Shown piece by piece: positions 52,597 to 61,834 of a stretch of DNA of 64,000 bases. The notes below the pieces were generated by a model. It ran no database searches, was not told where the DNA came from, and was given only the letters and a program-made list of their open reading frames with translations. The stretch lies in assembly GCF_036636695.1 (NCBI RefSeq), contig NZ_JAVWNW010000001.1. The stretch is one strand, 5' to 3'. The stretch is from Anaerorhabdus sp036636695. GTDB lineage: Bacteria > Bacillota_I > Bacilli_A > Erysipelotrichales > Erysipelotrichaceae. Made by a program: the position numbers and the translations under genes. How positions within the stretch are numbered: the first letter of the stretch is position 1; the number at the start of each line of letters is the position of its first letter.

Positions 52597-53070
52597 ATGG
52601 AACAGTTAAATCAAAGTTACGAAGAAATATATCAATCTTATGCGAAACTGGTCTATGGTTTTCTACTGAAAAAATGTCATAGACATGATCTTGCAGAAGA
52701 TTTGACTCAAGAGACTTTTGTAATTGCCTTAGAAAAATTAGATACTTATGATCATTCCTGTAAAATCAGCACATGGTTATGTGGCATTGCAAATAACTTG
52801 CTTCGACAAGAATTTAGAAAAGAAAAAGAAATTGAACTAAATGAAGATATCATAACTGAAAATATTGACTGGGATTGTGTAGATATTTTGAAGAAAGTTC
52901 ATGAATTATCAGAACCTTATCGTGAAGTTATGTATTTAAGATTGACTGCAAATTTATCATTTTCACAAATTGGTGAAATTATGGATAAAAGTGAAAATTG
53001 GGCAAGAGTAACTTTCTATAGAGGAAAAACGAGAATAAAGGAGGCCATTGAAGATGAAACTACCATGTAG
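52597..53070 (+). CDS. ECF-type RNA polymerase sigma factor
   Basis: 157 residues: sigma region 2 (YGFLLKKCHRHDLAEDLTQE, then TFVIALEKLDTY) and region 4 (YREVMYLRLTANLSFSQIGE). The start at 52597 is preferred to the upstream in-frame GTG because GAGG is 9 bases away. It overlaps the next gene, a zinc anti-sigma, by 17 bases, the usual pairing. TTGTAACGTTTC (about 52547) has the AAC feature of ECF -35 elements and could mark autoregulation. Confidence 0.92.
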   Translation: MEQLNQSYEEIYQSYAKLVYGFLLKKCHRHDLAEDLTQETFVIALEKLDTYDHSCKISTWLCGIANNLLRQEFRKEKEIELNEDIITENIDWDCVDILKKVHELSEPYREVMYLRLTANLSFSQIGEIMDKSENWARVTFYRGKTRIKEAIEDETTM

Positions 53071-53992
53071 CATTATTAGAGAAATATTACCTAATTATGT
53101 TGATAATTGTTGTGAAGAAGAAGCATCTATTTTAGTAAAAGAACATCTAGATGAATGTGATGAATGTAGACAAATATATACAGAAATGATACGTCCAATT
53201 AAGCATGCGAAGGATACTAATATTGACTATTTAAAAAGAGTAAAACAAAAAAACAGAAGGAAAATATTAATTTCTATTAGTATTATTATACTTTTGTTTG
53301 TGTCATTCCTATTACTTAAATCATATGTATTTGGAGTAAATTCAAATGATGTTTCTATCAAAGGAAATATTGTTGTAGATAATGGGGTTATACAATATAC
53401 TGTAAAACCCAATCAACCTGGCGTAATAATAAAAAATTATCATATTGAAAATACTAATTTAAATTACAAAAAGATAACATATACATTAGTTAAATCATTT
53501 AGTTCAGAATACTTAGAGAGTACAATCGTAATACCCTTATCAAGTATTGATGATTTAGTAAAAATCGATAATGTAATTATTGAGTCTAAAACAGGTCAAA
53601 TGTATACAGAACCATTTATTTCATTAATCGATAATCGTATTAAATATGTAGGTGATAATGTAGGGGTTCATAATTTACTAGAGATTGTCGGTATTAACAA
53701 TTTAAGTTATGATGGTAATCCATTAATGATGATTGATCAGAACGGATATACGATTCAACTGAAAACTTCTAGTGAACCATATGCAATTAAAGTGATTTAT
53801 AATAATGAAGTGAAGCAAGAAGCCATTCCTGACTTAAAAATAAAGGCAGAGCTTGTACTTTCAGCAATCGATAATTGCAATACCATGATTTTTGAAGATT
53901 CAACAGGTGAAATTTTGCAAGTTAATTTCAAAGATAAGTTTGATAGCTATTTTGAAATTCAAGACTATTATCTAAAACAATCTATAAATTAG
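53054..53992 (+). CDS. Membrane-bound zinc-finger anti-sigma factor
   Basis: 312 residues. The cytoplasmic N-terminus has the zf-HC2 zinc anti-sigma pattern (C near 6, then HLDECDECRQ: HxxxCxxC) that holds the sigma factor. One membrane segment lies at about 73-93, followed by an extracellular region of about 215 residues without a recognised family, presumably the signal-sensing part. AAGGAGG is 9 bases before ATG 53054, inside the sigma gene. Confidence 0.88.
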   Translation: MKLPCSIIREILPNYVDNCCEEEASILVKEHLDECDECRQIYTEMIRPIKHAKDTNIDYLKRVKQKNRRKILISISIIILLFVSFLLLKSYVFGVNSNDVSIKGNIVVDNGVIQYTVKPNQPGVIIKNYHIENTNLNYKKITYTLVKSFSSEYLESTIVIPLSSIDDLVKIDNVIIESKTGQMYTEPFISLIDNRIKYVGDNVGVHNLLEIVGINNLSYDGNPLMMIDQNGYTIQLKTSSEPYAIKVIYNNEVKQEAIPDLKIKAELVLSAIDNCNTMIFEDSTGEILQVNFKDKFDSYFEIQDYYLKQSIN

Positions 53993-54051
53993 AACTGTAT
54001 GAAGAAAATCAACTAGTTTTAAATTATGAAATATGTGTGTAATTGTTTTAT

Positions 54052-54080
54052 AAAAGGTTCCATAAATATGGAATCTTTTA
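54052..54080 (+). terminator. Terminator of the sigma/anti-sigma operon
   Basis: AAAAGGTTCCAT and ATGGAATCTTTT arms with an AAAT loop and following T-rich tail. Confidence 0.6.
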
Positions 54081-54165
54081 TTTTGAATATGTTTCTACGT
54101 TTAACTGTACTTTTTTCAATACTATGGTAAAATCTTAAACAATATATAAAAAAGGGGATATTTCA

Positions 54166-54705
54166 ATGAATGCTCTAATTATGAATTGTAGTCCAGTTAA
54201 AGATGGTGCAACCGCAGCAATTGTCGATAAAGTTACCGCTAATTTGCAACAGCGATATGAGGTGAAGAAGTCTTGTATAAATGATTTCAATATAAAATTT
54301 TGTATAGGGTGTCGTTTTTGTCATCAAACTGCCATATGCAGACAAAGCGATGATATAGAAAAAGTAATGGATTTATTTGAATGGGCACATGTAATTGTTT
54401 TAGTATCTCCTTCGTATTGGGCGGATATCCCAGGACAGTTTAAAGTTTTTATTGATCGATGTACACCATGGTGTAATACTCACAACCCACATGCCACCAT
54501 TAGCAAAGGGAAAAAGGGTTATAGTATTGCGTTAAGAACAGGTCCAAGCGTAGGAGAATGTCATGGAATAATTCAAACCATTGAACATTATTATGGACAT
54601 TTGGAAATTGAATCAAAAGCTAGTCTGGCTTTGTGTGGTATTGAATTTAGGAAAGATGTTTTATCTAGAGAAAATGAAATAAACAAATTTTGTGAAATAA
54701 TATAG
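54166..54705 (+). CDS. Flavodoxin-fold NAD(P)H-dependent FMN reductase family protein
   Basis: 179 residues. NCSPVKDGATAAI at the N-terminus is the FMN phosphate loop, and SPSYWADIPGQFKVFIDRC the second FMN contact region. IKFCIGCRFCHQTAIC gives several clustered cysteines as in iron-sulfur flavoproteins of this family, though metal binding is unproven. Reduces an unknown acceptor. AAAAGGGG lies 8 bases before ATG 54166. Single gene. Confidence 0.85.
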   Translation: MNALIMNCSPVKDGATAAIVDKVTANLQQRYEVKKSCINDFNIKFCIGCRFCHQTAICRQSDDIEKVMDLFEWAHVIVLVSPSYWADIPGQFKVFIDRCTPWCNTHNPHATISKGKKGYSIALRTGPSVGECHGIIQTIEHYYGHLEIESKASLALCGIEFRKDVLSRENEINKFCEII

Positions 54706-54833
54706 GTATTAGATTCTAACAAGAAATTAATAACCAAAATTTCAGAGAAATTAGAGGTGCAAAAGTTAAAATAAGTAGTACAATGTAAATAACGAATATT
54801 TGCTTTATATAATTTATTATCGGAGGAAAAATC

Positions 54834-56132
54834 ATGAGTTTGCAAAAAACAGAGTTTCTAATAAAATCATTAGAAACTTTATTTAAAACTTCAGAAGATT
54901 TGCTGTTCATAAAAGACGCAAATTTGACATATATTAATTGCTCACTTTCTTTTGCAATGCTTGTAAATAAGAAATCAGCAGAAGAAGTAATCGGAAGAAC
55001 AGATTTTGATTTGTTTGATCATGAACTTGCAAAACGATATATCGAAGATGATAAATCACTTATGGAAAGTGAAGTGTCTATTGTTAATAATATTGAACCA
55101 ATTCCTGATGAAAATGGTAGAAAAAAATATTCTTCGACAAGTAAACATCTTATTCGTGATGATGATAATAGTGTTATTGGGATATTAGGAATTGCTCGTG
55201 ATGTTACTGCACAAATAGAATTAGAAGAAGAGAAAGAAAAAAGTGAACTTTCTACAACAATGTTTAAAGATATCCTTGAAGCTGATTTAATGAAAAATCA
55301 AATGATACGTGCTGAAGGTGATTTGTGGAAAAATTTGATAAAAAATTATGAACGAGTTGATTTTTCTAAAATGGTTAGCTTAATATCAACAGGGTATATT
55401 CATGAAGATTATGTAGAGGAGTTCAATTTGTTTTATGATTTGAATCATTTAATAGATAACTATAATCGTGGAATCAAAGAATTTAGTCATATTACATTTA
55501 TGCGTACTGATAATAAAGATTATCGTTGGATTGAGTTTAAATCAAAAATGTATATGAGTAAAGTCACTAATTCTTTACGACTTGTTTCTTTTTTGCAAGA
55601 CTCTGATGAAGAAATTAAATTAAAACAGAGATTAACTGCTAAAGCACAACATGATGACTTGACAGATTTGTTGAATCGACAAAGTATGAAGGATAAAATT
55701 AATGAATGCTTACTTGATAATCCAAATCAAAGTAATGCTTTATTATTCATTGACTTAGATTTCTTTAAAAATATTAATGATACATATGGTCATCTTTTTG
55801 GAGATGAAATTTTGATTAGTGCAGCACAAAAACTAAAAGAGTCATTCCCTAATGAATTGGTTGGTAGAATAGGTGGTGATGAATTCATTGTTTTAGTAGA
55901 AGATGTAACAGATATTGAAAAAGTAAAGCAACAAGCAGAAAATATTGTCTCGCTTCTCAAAATACATAGTGATAATGGGGATATACTGGTAACGTGTAGT
56001 GTAGGTATAACATTGTTTACATATGGTGATGATTTTGATCAAGTGCTTGATCAAGCTGATAAAGCAATGTATCATGCAAAGCAAAAAGGAAGAAATCAAG
56101 TTTCATTTTATTTGGAAGATTCTTTAAGATAG
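54834..56132 (+). CDS. PAS-GGDEF diguanylate cyclase
   Basis: 432 residues: a PAS domain (about 10-130, with VIGRTDFDLFD), a second PAS-like region (about 160-260), and a C-terminal GGDEF domain with RIGGDEF at about 345-351 and the metal Asp in LFIDLDFFK. The intact GGDEF predicts c-di-GMP synthesis. There is no RxxD inhibitory site at the usual spot. No membrane segment, so it senses an internal signal. GGAGG before ATG 54834. Single gene ending at a strong terminator. Confidence 0.93.
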   Translation: MSLQKTEFLIKSLETLFKTSEDLLFIKDANLTYINCSLSFAMLVNKKSAEEVIGRTDFDLFDHELAKRYIEDDKSLMESEVSIVNNIEPIPDENGRKKYSSTSKHLIRDDDNSVIGILGIARDVTAQIELEEEKEKSELSTTMFKDILEADLMKNQMIRAEGDLWKNLIKNYERVDFSKMVSLISTGYIHEDYVEEFNLFYDLNHLIDNYNRGIKEFSHITFMRTDNKDYRWIEFKSKMYMSKVTNSLRLVSFLQDSDEEIKLKQRLTAKAQHDDLTDLLNRQSMKDKINECLLDNPNQSNALLFIDLDFFKNINDTYGHLFGDEILISAAQKLKESFPNELVGRIGGDEFIVLVEDVTDIEKVKQQAENIVSLLKIHSDNGDILVTCSVGITLFTYGDDFDQVLDQADKAMYHAKQKGRNQVSFYLEDSLR

Positions 56133-56170
56133 TGATTAAGTTTGAAACTATAAATACTACATATATATAA

Positions 56171-56213
56171 AATACCTCAATGAACTGAATCAATTGTTCA
56201 TTGAGGTATTTTT
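56171..56213. terminator. Bidirectional terminator between the GGDEF gene and the LysR gene
   Basis: ATACCTCAATGAAC and GTTCATTGAGGTAT, a perfect 14-bp stem with a 10-base loop, flanked by A and T runs. Confidence 0.82.
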
Positions 56214-56241
56214 ATATGGTCTATGAAGTTTTAAGATAATT

Positions 56242-57117
56242 TTAGAACTTTTGTTGAAGTGCAATAATAAATTTTTCAGTTGCTTTAGAAAACACCTGAT
56301 ATTTCTTCCAAACAATATTTAGGCTAATGTTTAATTTAGGTGATAAGGGTTTAAAACAAAGATTACTATTTCCAGAAGTATTTATGATTTTGTCGATTGT
56401 TATGCAATAACCCATTCCTTCGTCCACCATTAATGAGGCATTAAATATTAAGTTATAGGTAGCTACTATATTAAGATCATTGCTATCTTTTCTTAACCAA
56501 AGAGGAATACCATGTTGCTTTATCGCCTGGCGCGATACGATTAATGGCTTATCCCACAAATCTTCTGGTGTTATAACATCTTTTTTTGCGAGAATGGAAT
56601 CTTTTCTCATTAAAACACCCCAGGTATCGTTGTAGGGTAATTTAATTGCGTCAAATTTTGTAGTGTCTATATCTCCCAATAAAATTCCAAAATCATATAT
56701 TCCTTTATTCAATTGATCCATGATATCTACTGCATCACCACTAACAATATTGAAGTGAATATGTGGATAATGTTGCTGGAGTTCTTTGGCAGTATTTGTG
56801 ATGAGTCTCAAACCGTCGGTTTCTCCAGTGCCTATTGTAATATCACCAGCAATAAATTCATCGGATATATTTATTTCATGTTCAGCTTTTCTCACGAGTT
56901 CTAAGATTTCTTCTGCGCGTTTTCTTAGAATCATTCCTTCTTCTGTAAGGGTAATCTTACGATTACCACGAATGAGTAGTTGCTTACCAAGTTCATCTTC
57001 CATATCTTTCAATTGTCGGGATAATGTAGGTTGAGACAAATGTAATGATTCTGCAGCTGCAGAGATGCTTTGTTCACGAGTTACAGCCAAAAAGTATTCA
57101 AGTACACGTAGTTCCAT
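56242..57117 (-). CDS. LysR-family transcriptional regulator
   Basis: 291 residues: winged helix-turn-helix (about 1-60; SISAAAESLHLSQPTLSRQL) and a periplasmic-binding-type effector domain (about 90-291). GGAGG lies 7 bases before ATG 57117. Divergent from the amino-acid ABC operon at 57252, so it likely regulates that operon and itself. An inverted repeat GTATTT-N9-AAATAC at 57189 is a candidate site. The closest named types (CysB/CynR/YwbI) cannot be told apart by eye. Confidence 0.92.
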   Translation of the reverse strand: MELRVLEYFLAVTREQSISAAAESLHLSQPTLSRQLKDMEDELGKQLLIRGNRKITLTEEGMILRKRAEEILELVRKAEHEINISDEFIAGDITIGTGETDGLRLITNTAKELQQHYPHIHFNIVSGDAVDIMDQLNKGIYDFGILLGDIDTTKFDAIKLPYNDTWGVLMRKDSILAKKDVITPEDLWDKPLIVSRQAIKQHGIPLWLRKDSNDLNIVATYNLIFNASLMVDEGMGYCITIDKIINTSGNSNLCFKPLSPKLNISLNIVWKKYQVFSKATEKFIIALQQKF

Positions 57118-57188
57118 TTTATTACCTCCACTTTAAATTTACCCTTGTTTATATATAACTGTCAAGCATGGTAAACTATTTGATATAA

Positions 57189-57209
57189 GTATTTGTTATT
57201 GATAAATAC
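57189..57209. promoter_or_regulatory. Candidate LysR operator in the divergent region
   Basis: GTATTT-N9-AAATAC, a 21-base inverted repeat containing the T-N11-A core expected for LysR regulators, 43 bases before the operon's first start codon. Confidence 0.4.
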
Positions 57210-57251
57210 AGATGTTACTATTACGTCATCAACAGGGAGGACAAGAAAAGA

Positions 57252-57491
57252 ATGGAGAAGAATGCAAAAAAAGAAGTGATAAAACAGAATCTCAAAGATG
57301 CTGGATGTGATTCTGAAACGATTGATTCTTTTATGATTTGTAAAGAAAAAGGCACTTCGAAAGAACAAGTGAAATTGTTGGAGAAACATCGAATAAAATT
57401 ATTAGATAAAGTACATGAAAATCAAAAGTGCATAGATTGCTTGGACTATTTGGTATATCAAATAAATAAGGAAAATGAGGAAGAAAAATGA
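57252..57491 (+). CDS. Small protein at head of the amino-acid ABC operon, unknown
   Basis: 79 residues, very rich in Lys and Glu, predicted helical, with Cys at about 19, 30, 58 and 61. The DAGCDSETIDSFM start and ENQKCIDCLDYLVYQI end, with CxxC, could bind metal. GGAGG lies 11 bases before ATG 57252. Its stop overlaps the binding-protein start (ATGA), so it belongs to the operon. No function recognised. Confidence 0.75.
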   Translation: MEKNAKKEVIKQNLKDAGCDSETIDSFMICKEKGTSKEQVKLLEKHRIKLLDKVHENQKCIDCLDYLVYQINKENEEEK

Positions 57492-58276
57492 AAAAATTTA
57501 GGATGTTAATTGTAATAAGTTTGTTGATGCTTAGTGGATGTACAAAGGGGAATGATACACAAACTGATACATTACAACAAATAAAAAATAAGAATGAAAT
57601 TATTATTGCTACTGAAGGAACTTGGCAACCATGGTCATACCATAATGAAGATAATGAATTGGTTGGTTATGATGTAGAATTGGGTCAACTTATCGCTGAA
57701 AAACTTGGTGTCAAAGCAACGTTTGTTGAAGCAGAGTGGGATAGTTTATTCGCAGGTCTTGATTCAAAACGTTATGACATTGTAATAAATGGTGTTGAGA
57801 TAACAGATGAGCGATTAGAAAAATATGATTTTTCTAATCCATATGCATTCATTAAGACAGCCATTATTGTTAAAAGTGATAATGATGAAATACATTCATA
57901 TGATGATTTGAGTGGAAAGCAAACAGCAAATACACTTGCAAGTACATATGCTACACTTGCTGAGCATTATGGCGCTACTACTACTGGTGTTGATGATTTA
58001 AGTCAAACAATAGAACTTGTTTTACAAAATAGAGTAGATGCAACATTGAATGCTGAAGTGACTTATTATGACTATATGAAAGTTCATCCTGAAGCATCGT
58101 TAAAAATAGCTGCCTTAACAGATGAGTCTTCATTAGTATCAATTCCGATGCGTAAAGGACAAGAATCTACTGCATTGAACCAAGAAATAAATAAAATCAT
58201 TGATGAAATGATTCAATCAGGCGAGTTGTCCCAATTATCAATTAAATATTTCGGCACAGATTTAGTAAGTGAATAG
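57488..58276 (+). CDS. Polar amino-acid ABC transporter, substrate-binding lipoprotein
   Basis: 262 residues. Lipoprotein signal with lipobox LSGC (Cys about residue 18). The mature part is a family 3 solute-binding protein: GTWQPWSYHNEDNELVGYDV, LGQLIAEKLGVK, DIVINGVEITDER and FSNPYA. This group binds cystine, glutamine or related polar amino acids; the TWQPW and DIVINGVE patterns recall cystine-type TcyA/TcyJ proteins, but the ligand is not proven. Coupled to the previous gene by ATGA. Confidence 0.9.
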   Translation: MKKFRMLIVISLLMLSGCTKGNDTQTDTLQQIKNKNEIIIATEGTWQPWSYHNEDNELVGYDVELGQLIAEKLGVKATFVEAEWDSLFAGLDSKRYDIVINGVEITDERLEKYDFSNPYAFIKTAIIVKSDNDEIHSYDDLSGKQTANTLASTYATLAEHYGATTTGVDDLSQTIELVLQNRVDATLNAEVTYYDYMKVHPEASLKIAALTDESSLVSIPMRKGQESTALNQEINKIIDEMIQSGELSQLSIKYFGTDLVSE

Positions 58277-58279
58277 ATT

Positions 58280-58942
58280 ATGGATAATCGGATATTAGAA
58301 ATATTACTCGACTCGTTTTGGAAAATTGCTTTACCAGGACTGACGATGACGATTCCACTTACAATACTTTCATTTACCATAGGTTTATTTATTGCACTTA
58401 TTGTAGCAATGATTCAAGTATCAAATATAAAAGTGCTTAAGCAAATAGTAAAAGGGTATGTTTGGATTATTAGAGGAACACCTTTATTAGTTCAGCTATA
58501 CGTTATCTTTTATGGATTACCTAGTTTAGGTATTTTGTTAGAGCCATTTCCAGCAGCCCTTATTGTTTTTTCATTGAGTATAGGTGCCTATGATTCAGAA
58601 ACGATTAGAGCAGCAATTGAAGCAATTCCAAAAGGGCAATTTGAAGCGGGCTATTGTGTGGGAATGAGTTACATTCAAATACTATTTCGAATTGTATTAC
58701 CACAAGCATTGCGATCAGCATTCCCACCACTAAGTAATTCTTTGATAAGTTTGGTAAAAGATACTTCTTTAGCATCTAATATTACTATTCTAGAAATGCT
58801 TATGGCGACTCAGCGCATTATCGCAAGAACATATGAACCATTTGCACTTTACTGTGAAGTTGGATTAATATATTTGATTATTTGTACGATTCTTTCTAAA
58901 ATACAACATGTTTTAGAAAATAGATTCAAATTAGAATATTAG
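58280..58942 (+). CDS. Polar amino-acid ABC transporter permease
   Basis: 220 residues with five membrane segments and the family signature: IRGTPLLVQLYVIFYGLP and the EAA loop EAGYCVGMSYIQILFRIVLP. HisM/TcyB-type permease, working as a homodimer. Starts 3 bases after the binding-protein stop, where the upstream AGTGAATAG gives only a weak ribosome site, so translation probably depends on coupling. Confidence 0.92.
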   Translation: MDNRILEILLDSFWKIALPGLTMTIPLTILSFTIGLFIALIVAMIQVSNIKVLKQIVKGYVWIIRGTPLLVQLYVIFYGLPSLGILLEPFPAALIVFSLSIGAYDSETIRAAIEAIPKGQFEAGYCVGMSYIQILFRIVLPQALRSAFPPLSNSLISLVKDTSLASNITILEMLMATQRIIARTYEPFALYCEVGLIYLIICTILSKIQHVLENRFKLEY

Positions 58943-58949
58943 GTGAATT

Positions 58950-59708
58950 ATGATAGAAATTAATAAACTGAAAAAATCATTTGGCAAAAATGAAATATTA
59001 AAAGATATAAACTTGAAAGTAAATAAGGGTGATGTGATTAGTATTTTAGGACCAAGTGGTTCTGGTAAAACAACATTATTGCGATGTATGAATTATCTAT
59101 GCAAAGCAGATGCTGGTCAAATGTTTTTTGATGGTAAGAAATACGAGATGAGTGAAGTGAATCATAAAGAAGCGAAGTCTATTCGCATGAGAACAGCTTT
59201 TGTATTTCAAGGATATAATTTATTTCGTAATAAAACAGCACTTGAAAATGTGACTGAAGGATTAATAGTTGTAAGAAAAATGAATAAAGAACAAGCAATT
59301 GTGTTAGCAAAGCAAGCTCTAGATAAAGTCGGATTGTCGAATCGTTATGATTATTATCCTCATCAACTGTCAGGTGGACAGCAACAACGTGTTGCAATAG
59401 CGCGTGCCTTTGTAACTAAACCTGATGTTATTCTTTTTGATGAACCAACTTCAGCACTTGATCCAGAGCTAATTGAAGAAGTTTTGCTTGTTATTCGCCA
59501 ACTTGCTAATGAAGGAATGACAATGATTATAGTAACTCATGAATTGAATTTCGCAAAAAATGTAAGTAATAGAATAATTTTTATGGATCAAGGTAAAATT
59601 ATCGAAGAAGGAGTGCCGGATACCATATTTAACACACCACAAGAAGAAAGAACAAAGAAGTTTTTGAAAATGTTTGACGGCAATTTGGGGTATCATAATG
59701 AAAATTAG
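58950..59708 (+). CDS. Polar amino-acid ABC transporter ATPase
   Basis: 252 residues with Walker A GPSGSGKTT, FVFQGYNLF (Q-loop), signature LSGGQQQRVAIARA, Walker B VILFDEPTSALDPE and switch His in VTHEL. GlnQ/TcyC type. Starts 7 bases after the permease stop and overlaps the lipoprotein gene at 59698. Confidence 0.95.
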   Translation: MIEINKLKKSFGKNEILKDINLKVNKGDVISILGPSGSGKTTLLRCMNYLCKADAGQMFFDGKKYEMSEVNHKEAKSIRMRTAFVFQGYNLFRNKTALENVTEGLIVVRKMNKEQAIVLAKQALDKVGLSNRYDYYPHQLSGGQQQRVAIARAFVTKPDVILFDEPTSALDPELIEEVLLVIRQLANEGMTMIIVTHELNFAKNVSNRIIFMDQGKIIEEGVPDTIFNTPQEERTKKFLKMFDGNLGYHNEN

Positions 59709-60186
59709 AAAGATAGGTTGTCTAGTTTTATTAGGTATATTGATGACGAGCTGCCAGAATAAAATTGAAGTAGATTTAATACAAGCAAATCAAACAGGTG
59801 AGAAAAATGATAGTGAAGGAATAAATGATGATATGAATGTAGAAATTGTTGCTGAAATTAAAGATCAAATCTTTGATGTAATTATCTATGATAATCGTGC
59901 TGCTAATGAATTTCTAATGAAGTTACCGCTATCAATAGAAATGAATGATATGAATGGTAATGAGAAATATTATTATCTAGATGAAAGATTAACTGAAGAA
60001 GCAGTTCTTCCTAAAAAAGTAAACAAAGGTGATTTGATGTTATTTGGTTCAGAATGTTTGGTTTTATTCTATGAGACATTTAATACAACTTATAGTTATA
60101 CGCCATTAGGATTTATAGAGAATACCGATAAGTTAGCGGAAGTATTAGGAAATGGAAGTGTAGTAATCACATTCAGGCAACGTTGA
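59698..60186 (+). CDS. Lipoprotein with cyclophilin-like fold
   Basis: 162 residues with lipobox LMTSC (Cys about 19) after a hydrophobic stretch. After a short acidic linker the mature part follows the Cyclophil_like pattern: FDVIIYDNRAANEFLMKLPL, EKYYYLDERL, GDLMLFGSECLVLFYE and SYTPLGFI. Located on the outer face of the membrane. Last gene of the amino-acid ABC operon, overlapping the ATPase gene by 11 bases. The link of this fold with transport is not understood. Confidence 0.8.
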   Translation: MKIRKIGCLVLLGILMTSCQNKIEVDLIQANQTGEKNDSEGINDDMNVEIVAEIKDQIFDVIIYDNRAANEFLMKLPLSIEMNDMNGNEKYYYLDERLTEEAVLPKKVNKGDLMLFGSECLVLFYETFNTTYSYTPLGFIENTDKLAEVLGNGSVVITFRQR

Positions 60187-60235
60187 ATTTCAAATTAAAT
60201 AAATAAGGTATTTTCGTAAAATTTAATTATCTGTA

Positions 60236-60264
60236 AAAAAATCTCTATGATAGAGATTTTTTTA
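60236..60264 (+). terminator. Terminator of the amino-acid ABC operon
   Basis: AAAAATCTCTA and TAGAGATTTTT, a perfect stem with a 3-base loop and a T run. Confidence 0.8.
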
Positions 60265-60349
60265 TATTCCATGGTATGCAAAAGAATAGTGATAACAAAA
60301 GTTTTATTTGGTACAATTAAAACTACAAGGACAAATAGAATAGCGAATT

Positions 60350-61153
60350 ATGAAAGATAAAAAAATAGTTGTACAATTTATGTTGTTAACATTTGGTATT
60401 GCATACTCTATTTCTGGATTACTGATTTTTTTAAGTCAATATGGATATAAGGTATATAACTGGGTTGATACATTTGAACAATTTATGATGAATGTTCCTT
60501 TTTCTCTTTATATTTTATCACCAGCCATAGCCTCTTATATTGTTTTAAAGAAGAATAATAAAATTGCAAGTCTCAAAGAGTGGCTTGAAACAGTATTTCA
60601 TTTTCAAAATAGTCTATTCTCGTATTTATTTGTCATATTTGGTTTAGCTATTTATTTTATTTCTCATATCATAGTAACAAAGGATTTTAAGTTTGTTCTT
60701 CCATTTTATACTTTCTTCTTATCATTACCAGGTAATCTTATTATAGGAGGATTAGAAGAGGCGGGTTGGATGTATGTTTTACAACCCACATTAGATAAAA
60801 AATATGGATACGTTGTGGCGTGTTTATATACTGGATTCATTTGGGCGCTATGGCATGTTCCACTGTTTTTTATACCAGGTACAAATCATGGTGATGGGCT
60901 TATAAATTTTTGGATGTTTAATATACAAATAATGTCTTTTCGTTTTTTCATGGGGGCAATTTATAAAATATCAGGAAAAGGTTGTGTATTCATGTGTGTT
61001 CTATTTCATACAATGTTTAATGCCGTATCACCAATTTTTGGAACAATGACAATGACTTGGCAAGGAACTATATGTGCAAATGCAGTTATTATCGTGATTT
61101 CCTTAATCACGGTTAATTTATATAACAGAAGAAAACAAAAGGTACTTTCGTAA
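60350..61153 (+). CDS. CPBP-family intramembrane glutamic endopeptidase
   Basis: 267 residues with about seven membrane segments. CPBP/Abi motifs: GGLEEAGWMYVLQP (motif 1, the Glu pair at about 135), IWALWHVPLFF (motif 2 with His) and CVLFHTMFNAVSP (motif 3 with His). Members process peptides or confer bacteriocin self-immunity. Motif 1 has EEAGW in place of the usual EExxxR. Ribosome site is weak. Single gene, substrate unknown. Confidence 0.85.
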   Translation: MKDKKIVVQFMLLTFGIAYSISGLLIFLSQYGYKVYNWVDTFEQFMMNVPFSLYILSPAIASYIVLKKNNKIASLKEWLETVFHFQNSLFSYLFVIFGLAIYFISHIIVTKDFKFVLPFYTFFLSLPGNLIIGGLEEAGWMYVLQPTLDKKYGYVVACLYTGFIWALWHVPLFFIPGTNHGDGLINFWMFNIQIMSFRFFMGAIYKISGKGCVFMCVLFHTMFNAVSPIFGTMTMTWQGTICANAVIIVISLITVNLYNRRKQKVLS

Positions 61154-61241
61154 ATACTATTTTTATAAATTAAAGTAGCTGATGAATTTGAAAATAGCTT
61201 AGGATATCTTTTTTTTGAATTTTAGATATAGAGGAAAAATA

Positions 61242-61823
61242 ATGCTTGAAAATATTGAAGAAAAACTGAAGAAAAAAAATACAATTCTTTTTTCTAGAGA
61301 AAGTGAATGTCTACAGGAATTGATTTTTCTTATTCAACAACAAAATCATCGAACATTAGTATTGTGGGCTTTTGAATGCATAAAAGTTCCATTGAAAACT
61401 CTTGAAAGAAAATATTCAGAAGAATTTAGAGCACAAAATGCATTTGAAATATGTCAACGATGGGCAAGAGGCGAGGAGAAAATGCCTGCAGCTAAAAGAG
61501 CAATTTTGGAGTGTCATGCAGTATGTAAAGAAATAAATGATAAAAGTGATATAGCGCTTTATCATGCAATAGGGCATGGATTATCGACAATTCATGTAGA
61601 GACACATGCAATAGGTTTACCAATCTACGAATTATCAGCAATCGTATTTAGTCATAAAGAAGATTACGAAATAAAAGTAAAAGAGAAAATTGAATTTTAT
61701 AAACGTAAAATTGATGAATGCAAAGAGAAAGTAGATCGTAGTGATTTGAAATGGGCAGGATTTTTAATGAAAGATAAGTCGAATAAAGAGAAGTTATTAG
61801 CATTAAAAGAGATAGATAATTAA
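61242..61823 (+). CDS. Imm5-like putative immunity protein
   Basis: 193 residues, all helical. The pattern LWAFECIKVPLKTLERKYSE, CQRWARGEEKMPAAKRAILEC and ALYHAIGHGLSTIHVETHA matches the Imm-5-like domain of putative polymorphic-toxin immunity proteins. No toxin gene is adjacent. GAGG lies 8 bases before ATG 61242. The Nudix-DUF3781 gene follows 11 bases later, so they are likely co-transcribed. Immunity function is by family name only. Confidence 0.65.
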   Translation: MLENIEEKLKKKNTILFSRESECLQELIFLIQQQNHRTLVLWAFECIKVPLKTLERKYSEEFRAQNAFEICQRWARGEEKMPAAKRAILECHAVCKEINDKSDIALYHAIGHGLSTIHVETHAIGLPIYELSAIVFSHKEDYEIKVKEKIEFYKRKIDECKEKVDRSDLKWAGFLMKDKSNKEKLLALKEIDN

Positions 61824-61834
61824 GGAGGTATATA

